Source: Xanthomonas arboricola (GTDB taxonomy: Bacteria > Pseudomonadota > Gammaproteobacteria > Xanthomonadales > Xanthomonadaceae). Taken from it: a stretch of DNA of 64,000 bases. The stretch is from NCBI RefSeq assembly GCF_003353015.1, contig NZ_QREM01000008.1:42602-106601 (forward strand), in the 5' to 3' direction. The notes beneath the pieces are model-generated. The model was not told where the DNA came from. It made no database searches and saw only the letters and a program-made list of their open reading frames with translations. The translations under genes and the position numbers were made by a program. Shown here piece after piece: positions 1-10,197 of this stretch. Within the stretch, counting starts at the first letter, position 1; every line of letters begins with the position of its first letter.

Positions 1-92
1 GCATCCTGGGCAGCGGCGATGTCGCGCTGATTCTCGACGTGCCCAGCCTGCTCCAGCAATTGCATCCCAACCAGGACGCCCTGGCGGCCTGA
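1..92 (+). CDS. cheA: CheA histidine kinase, C-terminal tail only
   Basis: Only the last 29 codons are inside the window; the reading frame starts at base 3 and ends with TGA at 90-92. The visible end, GSGDVALILDVPSL, matches the end of the CheW-like regulatory domain of CheA, where this strand closes the fold that binds CheW and receptors. In the family, CheA is the cytoplasmic kinase that phosphorylates CheY and CheB. The context supports the call: transducer, cheW, cheR and cheB follow on the same strand. With so few residues another CheW-domain protein (CheV) cannot be excluded. Confidence 0.6.
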   Translation, partial: ILGSGDVALILDVPSLLQQLHPNQDALAA

Positions 93-160
93 GTCACCAC
101 ACAAGCACTCCCCACATCACCGCCTCGTTCGTTGTTCCCTGACCCCAGGAAGCTGCCGCC

Positions 161-2314
161 ATGTCACACCGTCTCCCGATCGCCACGCAGTTGTGGTTCA
201 CCGCCGCCCTCGCCCTTGCCTTGCCTGTCGTGGTGGTGGTCGCCGGCTTTGCGCTGACGCTGTCGCACGGCGCCCTGCTCGCCGCCAGCGTCTTGGCCGC
301 ACTCGTCAGCGGTGCGTTGCTGTTCCATGCGATCCGCATCGCGACCGGCTCGCTCGAGCTTGCCACCACCACGCTGGATGCATTCGCGCGCGGCAACTTC
401 GCCGTCGCCCTGCCGCAGCTGCGCGACGAACAGGCCTGCGAGGTGCTGCGTGCGCTGCGCAAGCTGCAGAGCGCCATCGCCCAGGTCGACCAGGAGATCA
501 ACCGCGTCTGCCAGCAACACGACGCCGGCGAGATCGACGCGCGCATCGACGTGGCACGCTTCGACGGCGACTTCCGCACCATCGGCGAAGGCATCAACCG
601 CCTGGTCGCCAACCATCTCGCGGTCGAGAAGCAGCTCATGGCCTGCGTGGCCGAGTTCGGCCGCGGCAACTTCGCCGCCGAGCTGGAACGCCTGCCGGGC
701 AAGAAGGCCCTGATCAACGAGATCGTCGAGCAGATCCGCGGCAACCTCACCGGCATGGTCGCCGAGGTCGGCCGCATGGCGGCCGAGCACGATGCCGGCG
801 ATATCGACGTGGTCATCGACACGCAACGTTTCCCCGGCGATTTCCGCCGCATGGCCGAAGGCATCAATGCGATGGTGGCCAGCCACATCACCGTCAAGAA
901 GCAGGCCATCGCCTGCGTGGCCGAATTCGGCCGCGGCAACTTCACCGCGCAGCTGCCGTTGCTGCCGGGCAAGAAGCGCTTCATCAACGAGACCCTGGAA
1001 CAGGTGCGCGGCAACCTCACCGGCCTGATCCGCGAGATCAACCACATGTCGGCCGAACACGAAGCCGGCGATATCGACGTGGTCATCGACAGCAGCGGTT
1101 TCGATGGCGATTTCCGCAGCATGGCCACCGGCATCAACCAGATGGTGGGCGCGCATATCGCGGTCAAGAAGCTGGCGATGGGCGTGGTGGCCGAATTCGG
1201 CCGCGGCAACTTCGAGGCGCCGCTGGCGCAGCTGCCGGGCAAGAAGGCCTTCATCAACGACACCGTGGAGCGTGCGCGCGGCAACCTGCGCAGTATTTCC
1301 GAAGTGATCCAGGTGATGGGCGCGATGGCCGACGGCGACCTCACCCACACCGTGGAAGGCCGCTACGAAGGCGCGTTTGCCGACATGCAGCGCTACGTCA
1401 ACACCACCATGAGCCGGCTGACCGAGATCGTCGATGAGGTCAACCGCAACGCCGAGAACCTGGCCAGCGCCTCCGAACAGGTCAGCGCCACCGCACAGGC
1501 GCTGGCCCAGGCCGCCAGCGAACAGGCCGCCGGGGTGGAAGAGACCAGCGCCTCGCTGGAGCAGATGACCGCCTCCATCGCGCAGAACACCGAGAACGCG
1601 CGCGTCACCGACAGCATGGCCGCCAAGGCTGCCAGCGAAGCGGCCGACGGCGGCGACACCGTGCGCGCCACCGTGGTGGCGATGAAGGACATCGCCAAGA
1701 AGATCGGCATCATCGACGACATCGCCTACCAGACCAATCTGCTGGCGCTCAACGCCGCCATCGAGGCCGCACGCGCCGGCGAACACGGCAAGGGCTTTGC
1801 GGTGGTGGCGGCGGAAGTGCGCAAGCTGGCCGAACGCAGCCAGATCGCCGCGCAGGAGATCGGCGAGGTGGCCGGCTCCAGCGTGGACCTGGCCGAAAGC
1901 GCCGGCCGCGTGCTCGGCGAGATGGTGCCCTCGATCCGCCGCACCTCCGACCTGGTGCAGGAAATCGCCGCCGCCTCCGAAGAACAGACCGCCGGGGTCA
2001 GCCAGATCAACACTGCCGTCGGCCAGTTGAACCAGACCACGCAGTCGGCTGCCGCCAATGCCGAAGAGCTGGCCGCCACCTCCGAGGAAATGAGCGCGCA
2101 GGCCGAACAGCTACAGCAGTTGATGGGCTTCTTCCGCCTGGGCAATGGCGGGCGCAGCGCTGGCGCAGGCAACAAGAGCGGCCCACGCCGTGTCGTGCCG
2201 GCCAGCCACCCGGGGCCGACCAGCGCACCGCCGCGTCGCACCAACGTGCGCCAGATCGGCGCAGTGGCGGCCACCGCCGATGCGATCGACGAATCGCAGT
2301 TCGCCAGCTTCTGA
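161..2314 (+). CDS. Methyl-accepting chemotaxis protein with four HAMP-like modules
   Basis: 717-residue transducer that signals to CheA/CheW. Two hydrophobic segments (about 9-32 and 38-57) are separated by only a few residues, so there is almost no periplasmic sensor domain. Residues about 70-400 hold four modules of roughly 90 residues; the clearest three repeat EFGRGNF, LPGKK, RGNL, AGDID and GDFR. A standard methyl-accepting domain follows, with its conserved hairpin tip around [20 protein letters not shown] and the [17 protein letters not shown] strand. The C-terminus lacks an NWETF-type CheR/CheB tether. An AGGAAG ribosome site lies 11 bases before the ATG. It sits between cheA and cheW. 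The signal is unknown and may be cytoplasmic or sensed at the membrane. Confidence 0.92.
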   Translation: MSHRLPIATQLWFTAALALALPVVVVVAGFALTLSHGALLAASVLAALVSGALLFHAIRIATGSLELATTTLDAFARGNFAVALPQLRDEQACEVLRALRKLQSAIAQVDQEINRVCQQHDAGEIDARIDVARFDGDFRTIGEGINRLVANHLAVEKQLMACVAEFGRGNFAAELERLPGKKALINEIVEQIRGNLTGMVAEVGRMAAEHDAGDIDVVIDTQRFPGDFRRMAEGINAMVASHITVKKQAIACVAEFGRGNFTAQLPLLPGKKRFINETLEQVRGNLTGLIREINHMSAEHEAGDIDVVIDSSGFDGDFRSMATGINQMVGAHIAVKKLAMGVVAEFGRGNFEAPLAQLPGKKAFINDTVERARGNLRSISEVIQVMGAMADGDLTHTVEGRYEGAFADMQRYVNTTMSRLTEIVDEVNRNAENLASASEQVSATAQALAQAASEQAAGVEETSASLEQMTASIAQNTENARVTDSMAAKAASEAADGGDTVRATVVAMKDIAKKIGIIDDIAYQTNLLALNAAIEAARAGEHGKGFAVVAAEVRKLAERSQIAAQEIGEVAGSSVDLAESAGRVLGEMVPSIRRTSDLVQEIAAASEEQTAGVSQINTAVGQLNQTTQSAAANAEELAATSEEMSAQAEQLQQLMGFFRLGNGGRSAGAGNKSGPRRVVPASHPGPTSAPPRRTNVRQIGAVAATADAIDESQFASF
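371..1300 (+). repeat. 270-bp tandem repeat inside the transducer gene
   Basis: The block beginning GCCTGCGTGGCCGA starts at 641, 911 and (as GGCGTGGTGGCCGA) at 1181, a period of exactly 270 bp or 90 codons. Long stretches such as GGCCGCGGCAACTTC are identical between copies, so the duplications are recent or kept similar by recombination. The interval before 641 holds a more diverged fourth copy, and the copy starting at 1181 is cut short where the next HAMP/signalling helix begins. Confidence 0.85.
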
Positions 2315-2324
2315 GGACACGACG

Positions 2325-2852
2325 ATGCAACCGCACAGCGCTGCCGGCACCACGCCAACCGCCGTCGCGCCGCCATCGACGGCGCCACGGCAATACCTGA
2401 CCTTTCTGCTGGGCACGGAGATGTTCGGCCTGGAGATTCTCGGCATCAAGGAAATCATCGAATACCGCACGCCGACCGACGTGCCGATGATGCCGCCGGC
2501 GCTACGCGGGGTGATCAACCTGCGCGGCGCGGTGGTGCCGGTGGTGGATCTGCAACAACGCTTCGGCCGTAGCGCCAGCGCGATCACCAGGCGCAGTTGC
2601 ATCGTGATCGTGGAAATCGTCCATGGCCAGAACCACCAGGTGCTCGGCCTGCTGGTGGATGCGGTGAGCGAGGTGCTGGAGATCGCACCCGACGCGATTG
2701 CCGACGCCCCGAGTTTCGGCGCCGGCATCGCACGCGAGTGCATCCATGCGATGGCCAGGATCGGCGAGCGCTTCGTGATCCTGCTCGACGCCGATGCGGT
2801 GCTGGGCAACGACGCACTCGCCCAGCTGCCTGTCGCCGACCTGGCAGCCTGA
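2325..2852 (+). CDS. cheW: Chemotaxis adaptor CheW
   Basis: 175-residue cytoplasmic adaptor that couples transducers to CheA. After a proline/alanine-rich N-terminus of about 20 residues comes the CheW fold: YLTFLLGTEMFGLEI, then KEIIEYRTPTDVPMMP, RGVINLRGAVVPVVDLQQRF, and LGLLVDAVSEVLEI. The ATG at 2325 follows a GAGGA box that overlaps the stop of the transducer gene, 10 bases away, pointing to coupled translation. The length is typical of the family. Confidence 0.94.
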   Translation: MQPHSAAGTTPTAVAPPSTAPRQYLTFLLGTEMFGLEILGIKEIIEYRTPTDVPMMPPALRGVINLRGAVVPVVDLQQRFGRSASAITRRSCIVIVEIVHGQNHQVLGLLVDAVSEVLEIAPDAIADAPSFGAGIARECIHAMARIGERFVILLDADAVLGNDALAQLPVADLAA

Positions 2853-2880
2853 CATGTCCAGCCTGCACGCAAGGACTCCC

Positions 2881-4164
2881 ATGCGCCCCACCCTTCTCTC
2901 CTGCCGCTGCGCGCTGGACGGCCCGGTACTGGTCGTCGACGACAGCATGGTCCAGCGCGAACACGCGATGGCGCTGTGCCGCCAGCTCGGCGCCGTCGCC
3001 GTCGACGGCGCAGTCGACGGCCACGCCGCACTGGCCTGGCTGAGCAGTGCGGTGGCCCCATCGCTGCTGCTGATCGACCTGGAAATGCCGGGCATGGATG
3101 GCGTGCAGTTGCTCGATGCGCTGGCACGCGGCAAGTACAGCGTGCCGGTAGTGGTGGTCTCGCAGCGCGGCGGCGCCCTGATCGATGCGGTGATGCAGCT
3201 CAGCCGCAGCGCCGGCGTGCGCGTGCTCGGCGGCATCGAAAAGCCGATGCACCTGCAGGACCTGGCCACCGTGCTGGAGTGCGAACCGGGACTGGCCACG
3301 AACGCGCCCGCGTTTGTACAGGCGGCGCTGTCGCCGCTGATGCCCGGCGGCGGCGCGGCTGCCTCGCGGCTGGACCGGGCCATGCGCCGCGGCGAAATCC
3401 GCGTGGCCTACCAACCCAAGCTCGATCTGAAGGATGGCCGCCTGCGCGGCGTGGAAGCGCTCGCGCGCTGGCGCCGCCCGCAAGGCGACATGATCGGGCC
3501 GGACCGCTTCATTCCGCTGGCCGAACGCGAGGGCCTGATCCATGCCCTGACCCAGCAGGTGATCGACCTGGCGGTCGCGCAACTGGTGGACTGGCGCGCT
3601 GAAGGCCTGGAGCTGAGCCTGGCGCTGAACCTGTCGCCCAACCTGCTCGGCGAGCAGGGCTTTCTCGAACAGCTGTGCGGCAAGCTGGGCGACAACGGCC
3701 TGAGCCCGGCCGACCTGGTGCTGGAACTCACCGAAAGCGCCATCGTGGAGCCGGCCAATGCCTTGAGCATGCTGGCGCGCCTGCGCCTGCATGGTTTCGG
3801 CCTGTCGATCGACGACTACGGCACGGGGTTTTCCTCGTTGCAGCGCCTGGCCAGCATTCCCTTCACCGAACTCAAGCTGGATCGCAGCTTCGTGCATGCC
3901 GCACATCGCAGCCGCAGTCAGCGCACCGTGCTCGAATCCACGCTGGAGCTGGCGCACCGGCTCGACCTCACCGCCGTGGCCGAAGGGGTGGAAACGCCGG
4001 AGGACTGGCGGCTGCTGCGCGAGCTGGGCTGCGATCTGGCGCAAGGCTACCTGATGGGCTCGCCGATGCCCGGGCCGATGCTGTCGGAATGGTGGCGCGA
4101 ACACGCCGAGCGTATCGCCCGCCTGTGCGGCAATGCACTGCCCAGCGATGCGGATGTCGCCTGA
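2881..4164 (+). CDS. Response regulator with EAL domain (c-di-GMP phosphodiesterase)
   Basis: 427 residues. An N-terminal receiver domain (about 15-130) has the acidic pair in VVDDS, the phospho-acceptor Asp in LLIDLEMPGMDG, and the switch Lys in IEKPM. A C-terminal EAL domain (about 165-410) has EAL itself, NLSPN, ELTES, the metal-binding pair in DDYGTG, LKLD, EGVE and AQGY, so every residue needed to hydrolyse c-di-GMP appears present. The start at 2881 is chosen because AAGGA lies just upstream; an in-frame ATG at 2854 lacks a ribosome site. Its place between cheW and cheR suggests that the CheA kinase controls c-di-GMP breakdown through it; that link is inferred. Confidence 0.9.
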   Translation: MRPTLLSCRCALDGPVLVVDDSMVQREHAMALCRQLGAVAVDGAVDGHAALAWLSSAVAPSLLLIDLEMPGMDGVQLLDALARGKYSVPVVVVSQRGGALIDAVMQLSRSAGVRVLGGIEKPMHLQDLATVLECEPGLATNAPAFVQAALSPLMPGGGAAASRLDRAMRRGEIRVAYQPKLDLKDGRLRGVEALARWRRPQGDMIGPDRFIPLAEREGLIHALTQQVIDLAVAQLVDWRAEGLELSLALNLSPNLLGEQGFLEQLCGKLGDNGLSPADLVLELTESAIVEPANALSMLARLRLHGFGLSIDDYGTGFSSLQRLASIPFTELKLDRSFVHAAHRSRSQRTVLESTLELAHRLDLTAVAEGVETPEDWRLLRELGCDLAQGYLMGSPMPGPMLSEWWREHAERIARLCGNALPSDADVA

Positions 4165-4166
4165 CC

Positions 4167-4973
4167 ATGAGCACAGCCACCGCCATCACCGAACAGGAGT
4201 TCGGCCGCTTCCAGCGCTTCATCTTCGAAGCGGCGGGCATCAGCATTTCCACCGGCAAGAAGGCCATGTTGTGCGGCCGGCTGGGCAAGCGCCTGCGCGA
4301 ACACCAGTTCAGCACCTACACGCAGTACCTGCAGTTGCTGGAAAGCCGCCAGGACCGCGCCGAGATCCAGACCGCGATCGACCTGCTGACCACCAACGAA
4401 ACCTACTTCTTCCGCGAACCCAAGCACTTCGAGCTGCTGCGCAGGCTGGCCGGCGACCATCGCGGCGGCCTGCCGCTGCGCTGCTGGAGCGCGGCCAGCT
4501 CCAGCGGCGAAGAGGCCTACAGCATGGCGATGGTGCTCGATGACGCCCTGCAGGGCCGCCCGTTCGAAGTGGTCGGCAGCGACATCAGCACCCGCGTGCT
4601 GGCCAAGGCGCGCACCGGGCACTACGCGCTGCAGCGTATCGACGGCATTCCGCAGGCGTATCTGAAGCGCTATTGCCTGCGTGGCCAGGGCGAATACGAC
4701 GGCACCTTGCTGGTGGAACGCCGCCTGCGCGACCGGGTCAGGTTCGTGCATGCCAACCTCAATACGGCCTTGCCGATGCTAGGCAGCTTCGATGCGATCT
4801 TCCTGCGCAATGTGATGATCTACTTCAATGGGCAGACCAAGCGCGAGGTCATCCTGCGCGTGCTGTCCAACCTCAAATCGGGCGGCTATTTCTGCATCGG
4901 TCATTCGGAGAGCCTGAGCGAACTCGACATCGATCTGGTCCAGGTGGCACCCTCGATATTCCGCAAGGCCTGA
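4167..4973 (+). CDS. cheR: Chemotaxis protein methyltransferase CheR
   Basis: 268 residues. CheR transfers methyl groups from S-adenosylmethionine to glutamates on transducers, giving adaptation. The N-terminal helical domain ([18 protein letters not shown]) is followed by [16 protein letters not shown], the SAM-binding strand [15 protein letters not shown], the acidic GSDIS, and [13 protein letters not shown]. The length fits the family. The ATG lies two bases after the stop of the REC-EAL gene, consistent with one operon with coupled translation. CheB, the opposing enzyme, follows directly. Confidence 0.95.
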   Translation: MSTATAITEQEFGRFQRFIFEAAGISISTGKKAMLCGRLGKRLREHQFSTYTQYLQLLESRQDRAEIQTAIDLLTTNETYFFREPKHFELLRRLAGDHRGGLPLRCWSAASSSGEEAYSMAMVLDDALQGRPFEVVGSDISTRVLAKARTGHYALQRIDGIPQAYLKRYCLRGQGEYDGTLLVERRLRDRVRFVHANLNTALPMLGSFDAIFLRNVMIYFNGQTKREVILRVLSNLKSGGYFCIGHSESLSELDIDLVQVAPSIFRKA

Positions 4974-4987
4974 GCCAAGGATCCGCC

Positions 4988-6109
4988 GTGTCGACCGCCT
5001 TCAACCGCCCTGCCGCCAGCCCCATTGCCCGCACCGAAGCCATCAAGGCCATGGTCGTCGACGACTCGGCGGTGGTGCGCCAGGTGCTGGTGGGCGTGCT
5101 CAACGACGCCCCCGACATCGAGGTCATCGCCACCGCGGCCGACCCGCTGCTGGCGATCGAGAAGATGCGCAAGCAATGGCCGGACGTGATCGTGCTGGAT
5201 GTGGAAATGCCGCGCATGGACGGCATCACCTTCCTGCGCAAGATCATGAGCGAGCGCCCCACCCCGGTGGTGATCTGTTCCACGCTCACCGAAAAAGGCG
5301 CACGCGTCACCATGGACGCCCTGGCCGCCGGTGCGGTGGCCGTGGTGACCAAGCCGCGCCTGGGGCTGAAGCAGTTCCTCACCGACTCGGCCGAGGAACT
5401 GGTCACTACCGTGCGCAGCGCCGCACGCGCCAACGTCAAACGGCTGGCTGCGCGGGTTGCCGCAGCGCCGCTGGAAGCGGAGGTCAAGCACACCGCCGAC
5501 GTGATCCTGCCGGCGCAAAGCGGACGCGCGCTGGCGCAGACCACCGAGCGCATCGTCGCCATCGGCACCTCCACCGGCGGCACCCAGGCGCTGGAAGAAG
5601 TGCTGACCGCCCTGCCACGCGTCTGCCCCGGCATCGTGATCGTGCAGCACATGCCGGAGAAATTCACCGCCGCCTTCGCCGCGCGCCTGAATGGGTTGTG
5701 CCAGATCGCAGTGAAAGAAGCCGCCAACAACGACCGGGTGATGCCGGGCCGCGCGCTGATCGCGCCCGGCGGCAAGCACCTGCTGCTGCGCCGCAGTGGC
5801 GCGCAATACTTTGTCGAAGTGATGGAGGGCCCGCCGGTCAACCGGCATCGCCCATCGGTGGATGTGCTGTTCCGCTCGGCCGCGCGCGCGGCCGGCAGCA
5901 ATGCGCTGGGCATCATCATGACCGGCATGGGCGACGACGGCGCCGCCGGGCTGCTGGAAATGCGCCAGGCCGGCGCACGCACGGTGGCGCAGGACGAACA
6001 CACCAGCATCGTGTTCGGCATGCCCAAGGAAGCGATCAAACGCGGCGGTGCCGACCGCATCCTGCCGCTGGGCGCGATGGCGCGCGAGATCGTGACGCAG
6101 CTGCAGTAG
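4988..6109 (+). CDS. cheB: Chemotaxis response regulator / methylesterase CheB
   Basis: 373 residues. CheB removes methyl groups from transducer glutamates (and deamidates glutamines) once phosphorylated by CheA. The receiver domain has [20 protein letters not shown] and ICSTLT. A linker of about 40 residues leads to the esterase domain with the Ser of GTSTGG, the His of VQHMPEKFT and the Asp of MTGMGDDGA as catalytic triad. The start is taken as GTG at 4988, preceded by AAGGA; an ATG at 5051 would begin directly at the receiver domain and is less likely. It is the last gene of the chemotaxis operon in this direction and converges on a phospholipase D gene 25 bases away. Confidence 0.94.
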   Translation: MSTAFNRPAASPIARTEAIKAMVVDDSAVVRQVLVGVLNDAPDIEVIATAADPLLAIEKMRKQWPDVIVLDVEMPRMDGITFLRKIMSERPTPVVICSTLTEKGARVTMDALAAGAVAVVTKPRLGLKQFLTDSAEELVTTVRSAARANVKRLAARVAAAPLEAEVKHTADVILPAQSGRALAQTTERIVAIGTSTGGTQALEEVLTALPRVCPGIVIVQHMPEKFTAAFAARLNGLCQIAVKEAANNDRVMPGRALIAPGGKHLLLRRSGAQYFVEVMEGPPVNRHRPSVDVLFRSAARAAGSNALGIIMTGMGDDGAAGLLEMRQAGARTVAQDEHTSIVFGMPKEAIKRGGADRILPLGAMAREIVTQLQ

Positions 6110-6134
6110 CGCGCCGCACGCGCAGACGGCGGAA

Positions 6135-7697
6135 CTACAACTGCGACTCCAGCGGCAACCAGCCCATCACCGCCGCCGCACCACGCCGCCACACGCTCGC
6201 GGCCGGCTCTTGCGACCACACCTCGGGTGGCTGCGCTGCATCGTCGTGCCAGCGCAGCGCGCCCTGCTCCAGGGTCACGCGGTAGCTCAGCGGCGCACTG
6301 ATCTTGCGGTTGTAGACCTGCTCCAGCTGCGCGGCCACTGCGCGGTCGTCGAACAGCAGGCCCATCTCGGTATTGAGGTTCATCGAGCGCGGATCCAGAT
6401 TGAACGAGCCGATGAAGCCGCTGCGGTCGTCCACTACAAACGCCTTGGTGTGCAGGCTGGCGCCGCTGGAGCCGAACAGGCTGCCGTCCGGCTTGCCCAT
6501 CGGCTTGAGCTCGTGCAGGCGCACGCCCTGGGTGAGCAAGGGCACCCGGTAATCGGCATAGCCGCTGTGCACGGCAACCACATCGTTTGCCGCCAGCGAG
6601 TTGGTGAGCACGCTGACGCGCACGTTGCGCCGACGCAATGCGCCGATCCAGCGCATGCCCTCATCGCCCGGCACGAAGTACGGCGAGATCACCTTCAGTT
6701 CGCGCTGCGCATGCGCCATTTCGCCGAGCAACACCGGCGTCATCCAGTCCGCCTGCGGCGATGCGCCCTCGGCCTTTTCCGGCGGATCGGAAACGATGCG
6801 CGCCTGGTCCAGCCAATGCACCTGGCGCTGGCCCTGCGTCAACGCCTGCACGCTCGGCGACTGGTGCAGCCACTGCACATACGGATGCGCGCGTGCCGAT
6901 TCCAGGCCGGCATCCAGGCTGCCGCGCAACGCATCCAGTGCCTGCGGCTGTGCGCTCACCAGCGCAGCCAGCGGCAGGGCATTGGGGCTGTTCCAGTACG
7001 CATCGAAGACCTGCTCGGCCTGGCCCACCGCAGGCCCCATCAAGGCCGCATCCATGTCCGTGAAGTTGGTCTCGCGCGCCGCATCGAAGTATTCATCGCC
7101 GACATTGCGGCCACCCACCACCGCCATCCGGCCATCGGCAATCCAGGCCTTGTTGTGCATGCGCCGGTTGATGCTGAACATGCGCAGCACCATCTCCACG
7201 CCGCGCATCAGCGTGCCTTCGCGCGCACGGGTGGGATTGAACAGACGGATCTCGATCATCGGGTGGCTGTCCAGCGCCGCCAGCACCGAATCGCTGCCAT
7301 GGATGTTCATGTCGTCCAGCAGCAGGCGCACGCGCACGCCGCGATCGGCCGCATGCAGCAGTTCGTTGTGCAGCAGGTTGCCGGTGAAGTCCGCATGCCA
7401 GATGTAGTACTGCAGATCCAGGCTGCGCCCGGCCGCACGCGCGGTGAGCGCACGCACCGCAAACGCATCGACATTGTCGGGCAGCATCACCATGCCGGTC
7501 TGGCCGGCATGTGCCTGCTGCAGCGGCGCGACCACCTGATCGATCGGCGTGGCGATTGCCGTGGCAGGCAGCGCGTGGCTCACCGCACCACGCTGACGAT
7601 CGGCAAAGCGTCCGTAGCCGTACAGCGACAGCACGCTGCCCAGCACCAGCAGCAGTGCACCGATGCCGATCCATGTGATGATTTTTTGCTTTGTCAC
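6135..7697 (-). CDS. Cardiolipin synthase-like phospholipase D family protein (ClsC type)
   Basis: 520 residues starting at GTG with a G-rich ribosome site. An N-terminal membrane anchor (about 8-28) precedes two phospholipase D catalytic motifs: HNKAWIADGRMAVVGGRN and HTKAFVVDDRSGFIGSFN, each with the HxK(x)4D signature. Two-motif, singly anchored proteins of this size resemble E. coli ClsC, which condenses phosphatidylglycerol with phosphatidylethanolamine to make cardiolipin. No ymdB-like partner lies next to it, so the exact phospholipid reaction is not certain. It converges on cheB. Confidence 0.88.
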   Translation of the reverse strand: MTKQKIITWIGIGALLLVLGSVLSLYGYGRFADRQRGAVSHALPATAIATPIDQVVAPLQQAHAGQTGMVMLPDNVDAFAVRALTARAAGRSLDLQYYIWHADFTGNLLHNELLHAADRGVRVRLLLDDMNIHGSDSVLAALDSHPMIEIRLFNPTRAREGTLMRGVEMVLRMFSINRRMHNKAWIADGRMAVVGGRNVGDEYFDAARETNFTDMDAALMGPAVGQAEQVFDAYWNSPNALPLAALVSAQPQALDALRGSLDAGLESARAHPYVQWLHQSPSVQALTQGQRQVHWLDQARIVSDPPEKAEGASPQADWMTPVLLGEMAHAQRELKVISPYFVPGDEGMRWIGALRRRNVRVSVLTNSLAANDVVAVHSGYADYRVPLLTQGVRLHELKPMGKPDGSLFGSSGASLHTKAFVVDDRSGFIGSFNLDPRSMNLNTEMGLLFDDRAVAAQLEQVYNRKISAPLSYRVTLEQGALRWHDDAAQPPEVWSQEPAASVWRRGAAAVMGWLPLESQL

Positions 7698-7849
7698 TGC
7701 CGCCCCCGTGTTGCAGAGCGCGGCAGTCTAGACGCTGCACCTGTCTCTGGATGTGCAGACGCAAGCGCACAAGCGAGCTCGACAAACCCGAAAACAGCCG
7801 GTTTTCCAGCACGGACCGTCGCAACAGTCCGCACCGGATGCGATGCCGC

Positions 7850-9949
7850 TTACCAGATCGCCACGCGCTCCTTGTCGCCACGCACCATCGCATCGCCCGG
7901 CTTGCACTGGAACGCCTGCGCAAATGCCGGCATGTTCGACGGCGCGCCATTGGCGCGGAAATTGGCCGGCGCATGCGGGTCGGTGTTCAGGCGCACGCGC
8001 AATTCGCCGTCGGTGAAGTTGCGCCGCCACACGGTGGCCCAGTTCATGAAGAAGCGCTGGTCCTGCGTATGGCCATCGATCGGTTTGTTGGCCTCTGGCT
8101 GTTCCTTCAACGCCATCTGCAATGCATCGAAGGCCACGGTCAAGCCACCCAGATCGCCGATGTTTTCGCCCAGGGTCAGCTTGCCTTTGACGTTGACGCC
8201 AGGAATCGCCTCGTAGCCGTCGAACTGCGCCACCAGCTGGTCGGTGCGCTGGGTGAACAGCTTGCGGTCCGCATCGGTCCACCAGGTGGCGAAGTTGCCC
8301 TTGGCATCGAACTGGCTGCCCGAGTCGTCGTAGCCATGCATCATCTCGTGCCCGATCACCGCGCCGATCCCGCCGTAGTTCAACGCCGGGTCGGCCTTGG
8401 GGTCGAAGAACGGCGGCTGCAGGATCGCCGCCGGGAACACGATCTCGTTGCGGGTGGCGTTGTAGTACGCATTGACCGTCTGCGGGGTCATATGCCACTC
8501 GCGCTTGTCGACCGGCTTGCCGATCTTGTCCAGCATGTAGTGGTAGTTGAAGGCCTGCGCGGCCTGCATGTTGGCCAGGAATCCGTCACCGCGGGTCTCC
8601 AGGCCCGACCAGTCGCGCCACTGATCCGGGTAGCCGATCTTGGGCGTGAAGCTGGCCCACTTCTCCAGCGCACGCTGCTTGGTGTCCGCGCTCATCCAGT
8701 CGAGATTTTCCAGCCGCGCCTTGAGCGCCGCCGACAGGTTCTGCACCAGCTGCTGCATCTGCTGCTTGGATTCGGCCGGGAATGCGGACTGCACGTACAA
8801 CTGGCCCAGGGCCTCGCCCATCGCCTCGTTGACCGCATTCAAGGTGCGTTTCCAGCGCGGCAGCATGTCCTTTTGACCGCGCAGCGTCTTGGCATAGAAA
8901 TCGAAGTTGGCCTGCTCGAACGGCTTGGCCAGGTATGGCGCCGCCTCATCCACGCTGTGGAAGCGCAGGTAGGCCTTCCAGGTCTCCACCGGCGTATCGG
9001 CCAGCATTGCATCGAGCTCGGCGAAATACCCCGGCTGGCTCAGCGAGAACGTTCCCGCCGGCACCTTGAGCGCACTGAAGAACGCCTGCCAGTCGAAATG
9101 CGGCGTCACCGCATTGGCGCCGGCCACATCGACCGGGTTGTAGCGCTTGGCCGGGTCGCGCAGTTCGATCCGCGACAGCGAAGCGGCGGCCAGGCGGGTT
9201 TCGAACGCCATCACCGCCTTGGCCTGCGTGGCCGCCTGCGCGGCGGGAATGCCGGACAACTCCAGCACGCGCGCGATGTAGGCCACGTATTGCTCGCGGA
9301 TCCTGGCCTGCGCCGGATCGGTGTAGTAGCCCTTTTCGGGCAAGCCCAGACCGCCCTGGCCTGCGTAGGCGATCATCTGTTCGGAGTGCTTGTAGTCGGC
9401 ATTGGCGCCGAACGAGAACAGGAAGCCCTGGCCCCTGGCATAGCTGTCGCGCAACCATGCGGCGATGGACGGCGCATCGGTCAGCGCATCGATCGCCTTG
9501 AGCTGCGGCTGCAGCGGCGTGATGCCGGCAGTGTCGATCGCCGCTTCGTCCGAGCCGGTGCGCCACAGGTCGGCGATCTTGGCATCCACCGAGCCGGCCG
9601 ACAGGTTGCCGCGCGCCAGTTGCTCCACCAGCGCGTGCTGGATGGTCAGCGAACGCTCGGCCAGCACCTCGAAACTGCCCCAACTGGTGCGGTCCGATGG
9701 CACCGGGTTGGCCTTGAGCCACTTGGCGTTGACGAAGCCGTTGAGGTCCTGGCACGCATTGATGGCCGGATCCAGGTCGTTGATGCCGAAGGCCACGATC
9801 GGCGCGTCGAGCTTGGACACATCCACCCTGGTCGGCGCGGCCGGCGTTGCGGCCGGTGCCGGCCTGGCGGTGTCCTCGGAGCCGCCACACGCCGGGAGCG
9901 TCACCGCGATGGCCACCGCAAGCGACAGTGGCGCAAATTTGCTCAACAT
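7850..9949 (-). CDS. pepO: M13-family zinc metallopeptidase (neprilysin/PepO-like) lipoprotein
   Basis: 699 residues from the ATG at 9949, which follows GGAGAATGGAAAG; an upstream TTG is not needed. A signal peptide ends in LPAC, a lipobox, so the protein is predicted to be lipid-anchored in the envelope. The substrate-binding NAYYNATRNEIVFPAAI, the zinc site VIGHEMMHGYDD (HExxH) and the third ligand in GENIGDLGG are all present. M13 enzymes cleave short peptides. Length matches bacterial PepO. It is a monocistronic minus-strand gene 152 bases upstream of the phospholipase D gene. Confidence 0.93.
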   Translation of the reverse strand: MLSKFAPLSLAVAIAVTLPACGGSEDTARPAPAATPAAPTRVDVSKLDAPIVAFGINDLDPAINACQDLNGFVNAKWLKANPVPSDRTSWGSFEVLAERSLTIQHALVEQLARGNLSAGSVDAKIADLWRTGSDEAAIDTAGITPLQPQLKAIDALTDAPSIAAWLRDSYARGQGFLFSFGANADYKHSEQMIAYAGQGGLGLPEKGYYTDPAQARIREQYVAYIARVLELSGIPAAQAATQAKAVMAFETRLAAASLSRIELRDPAKRYNPVDVAGANAVTPHFDWQAFFSALKVPAGTFSLSQPGYFAELDAMLADTPVETWKAYLRFHSVDEAAPYLAKPFEQANFDFYAKTLRGQKDMLPRWKRTLNAVNEAMGEALGQLYVQSAFPAESKQQMQQLVQNLSAALKARLENLDWMSADTKQRALEKWASFTPKIGYPDQWRDWSGLETRGDGFLANMQAAQAFNYHYMLDKIGKPVDKREWHMTPQTVNAYYNATRNEIVFPAAILQPPFFDPKADPALNYGGIGAVIGHEMMHGYDDSGSQFDAKGNFATWWTDADRKLFTQRTDQLVAQFDGYEAIPGVNVKGKLTLGENIGDLGGLTVAFDALQMALKEQPEANKPIDGHTQDQRFFMNWATVWRRNFTDGELRVRLNTDPHAPANFRANGAPSNMPAFAQAFQCKPGDAMVRGDKERVAIW

Positions 9950-10197
9950 CTTTCCATTCTCCAAGGCATGCGACCGCGTCGTACGCGGTCAAAAAAGTAG
10001 GCAAGCAGCACAGGCACAGCAACCGCACAATCATTCAACGCAATGGCACCGCAACGCCCCGCTGTGCGCTGCCGCGTGCTATCGGAGAGCACCACACCCA
10101 CAGCGCACTGCGCCTCGCCTGGGCACGCGCGTGCCACCGCTGTTACCGCCGCAACAGCCACCCAGCCGCCGACGCAGCAGCGCGCCATCGACTGCGA

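Noticed and set aside
2584..4104. 506-codon open frame opposite the REC-EAL gene
   Set aside because: Composition dominated by Arg, Gln and His; no motif; overlaps two certain genes.
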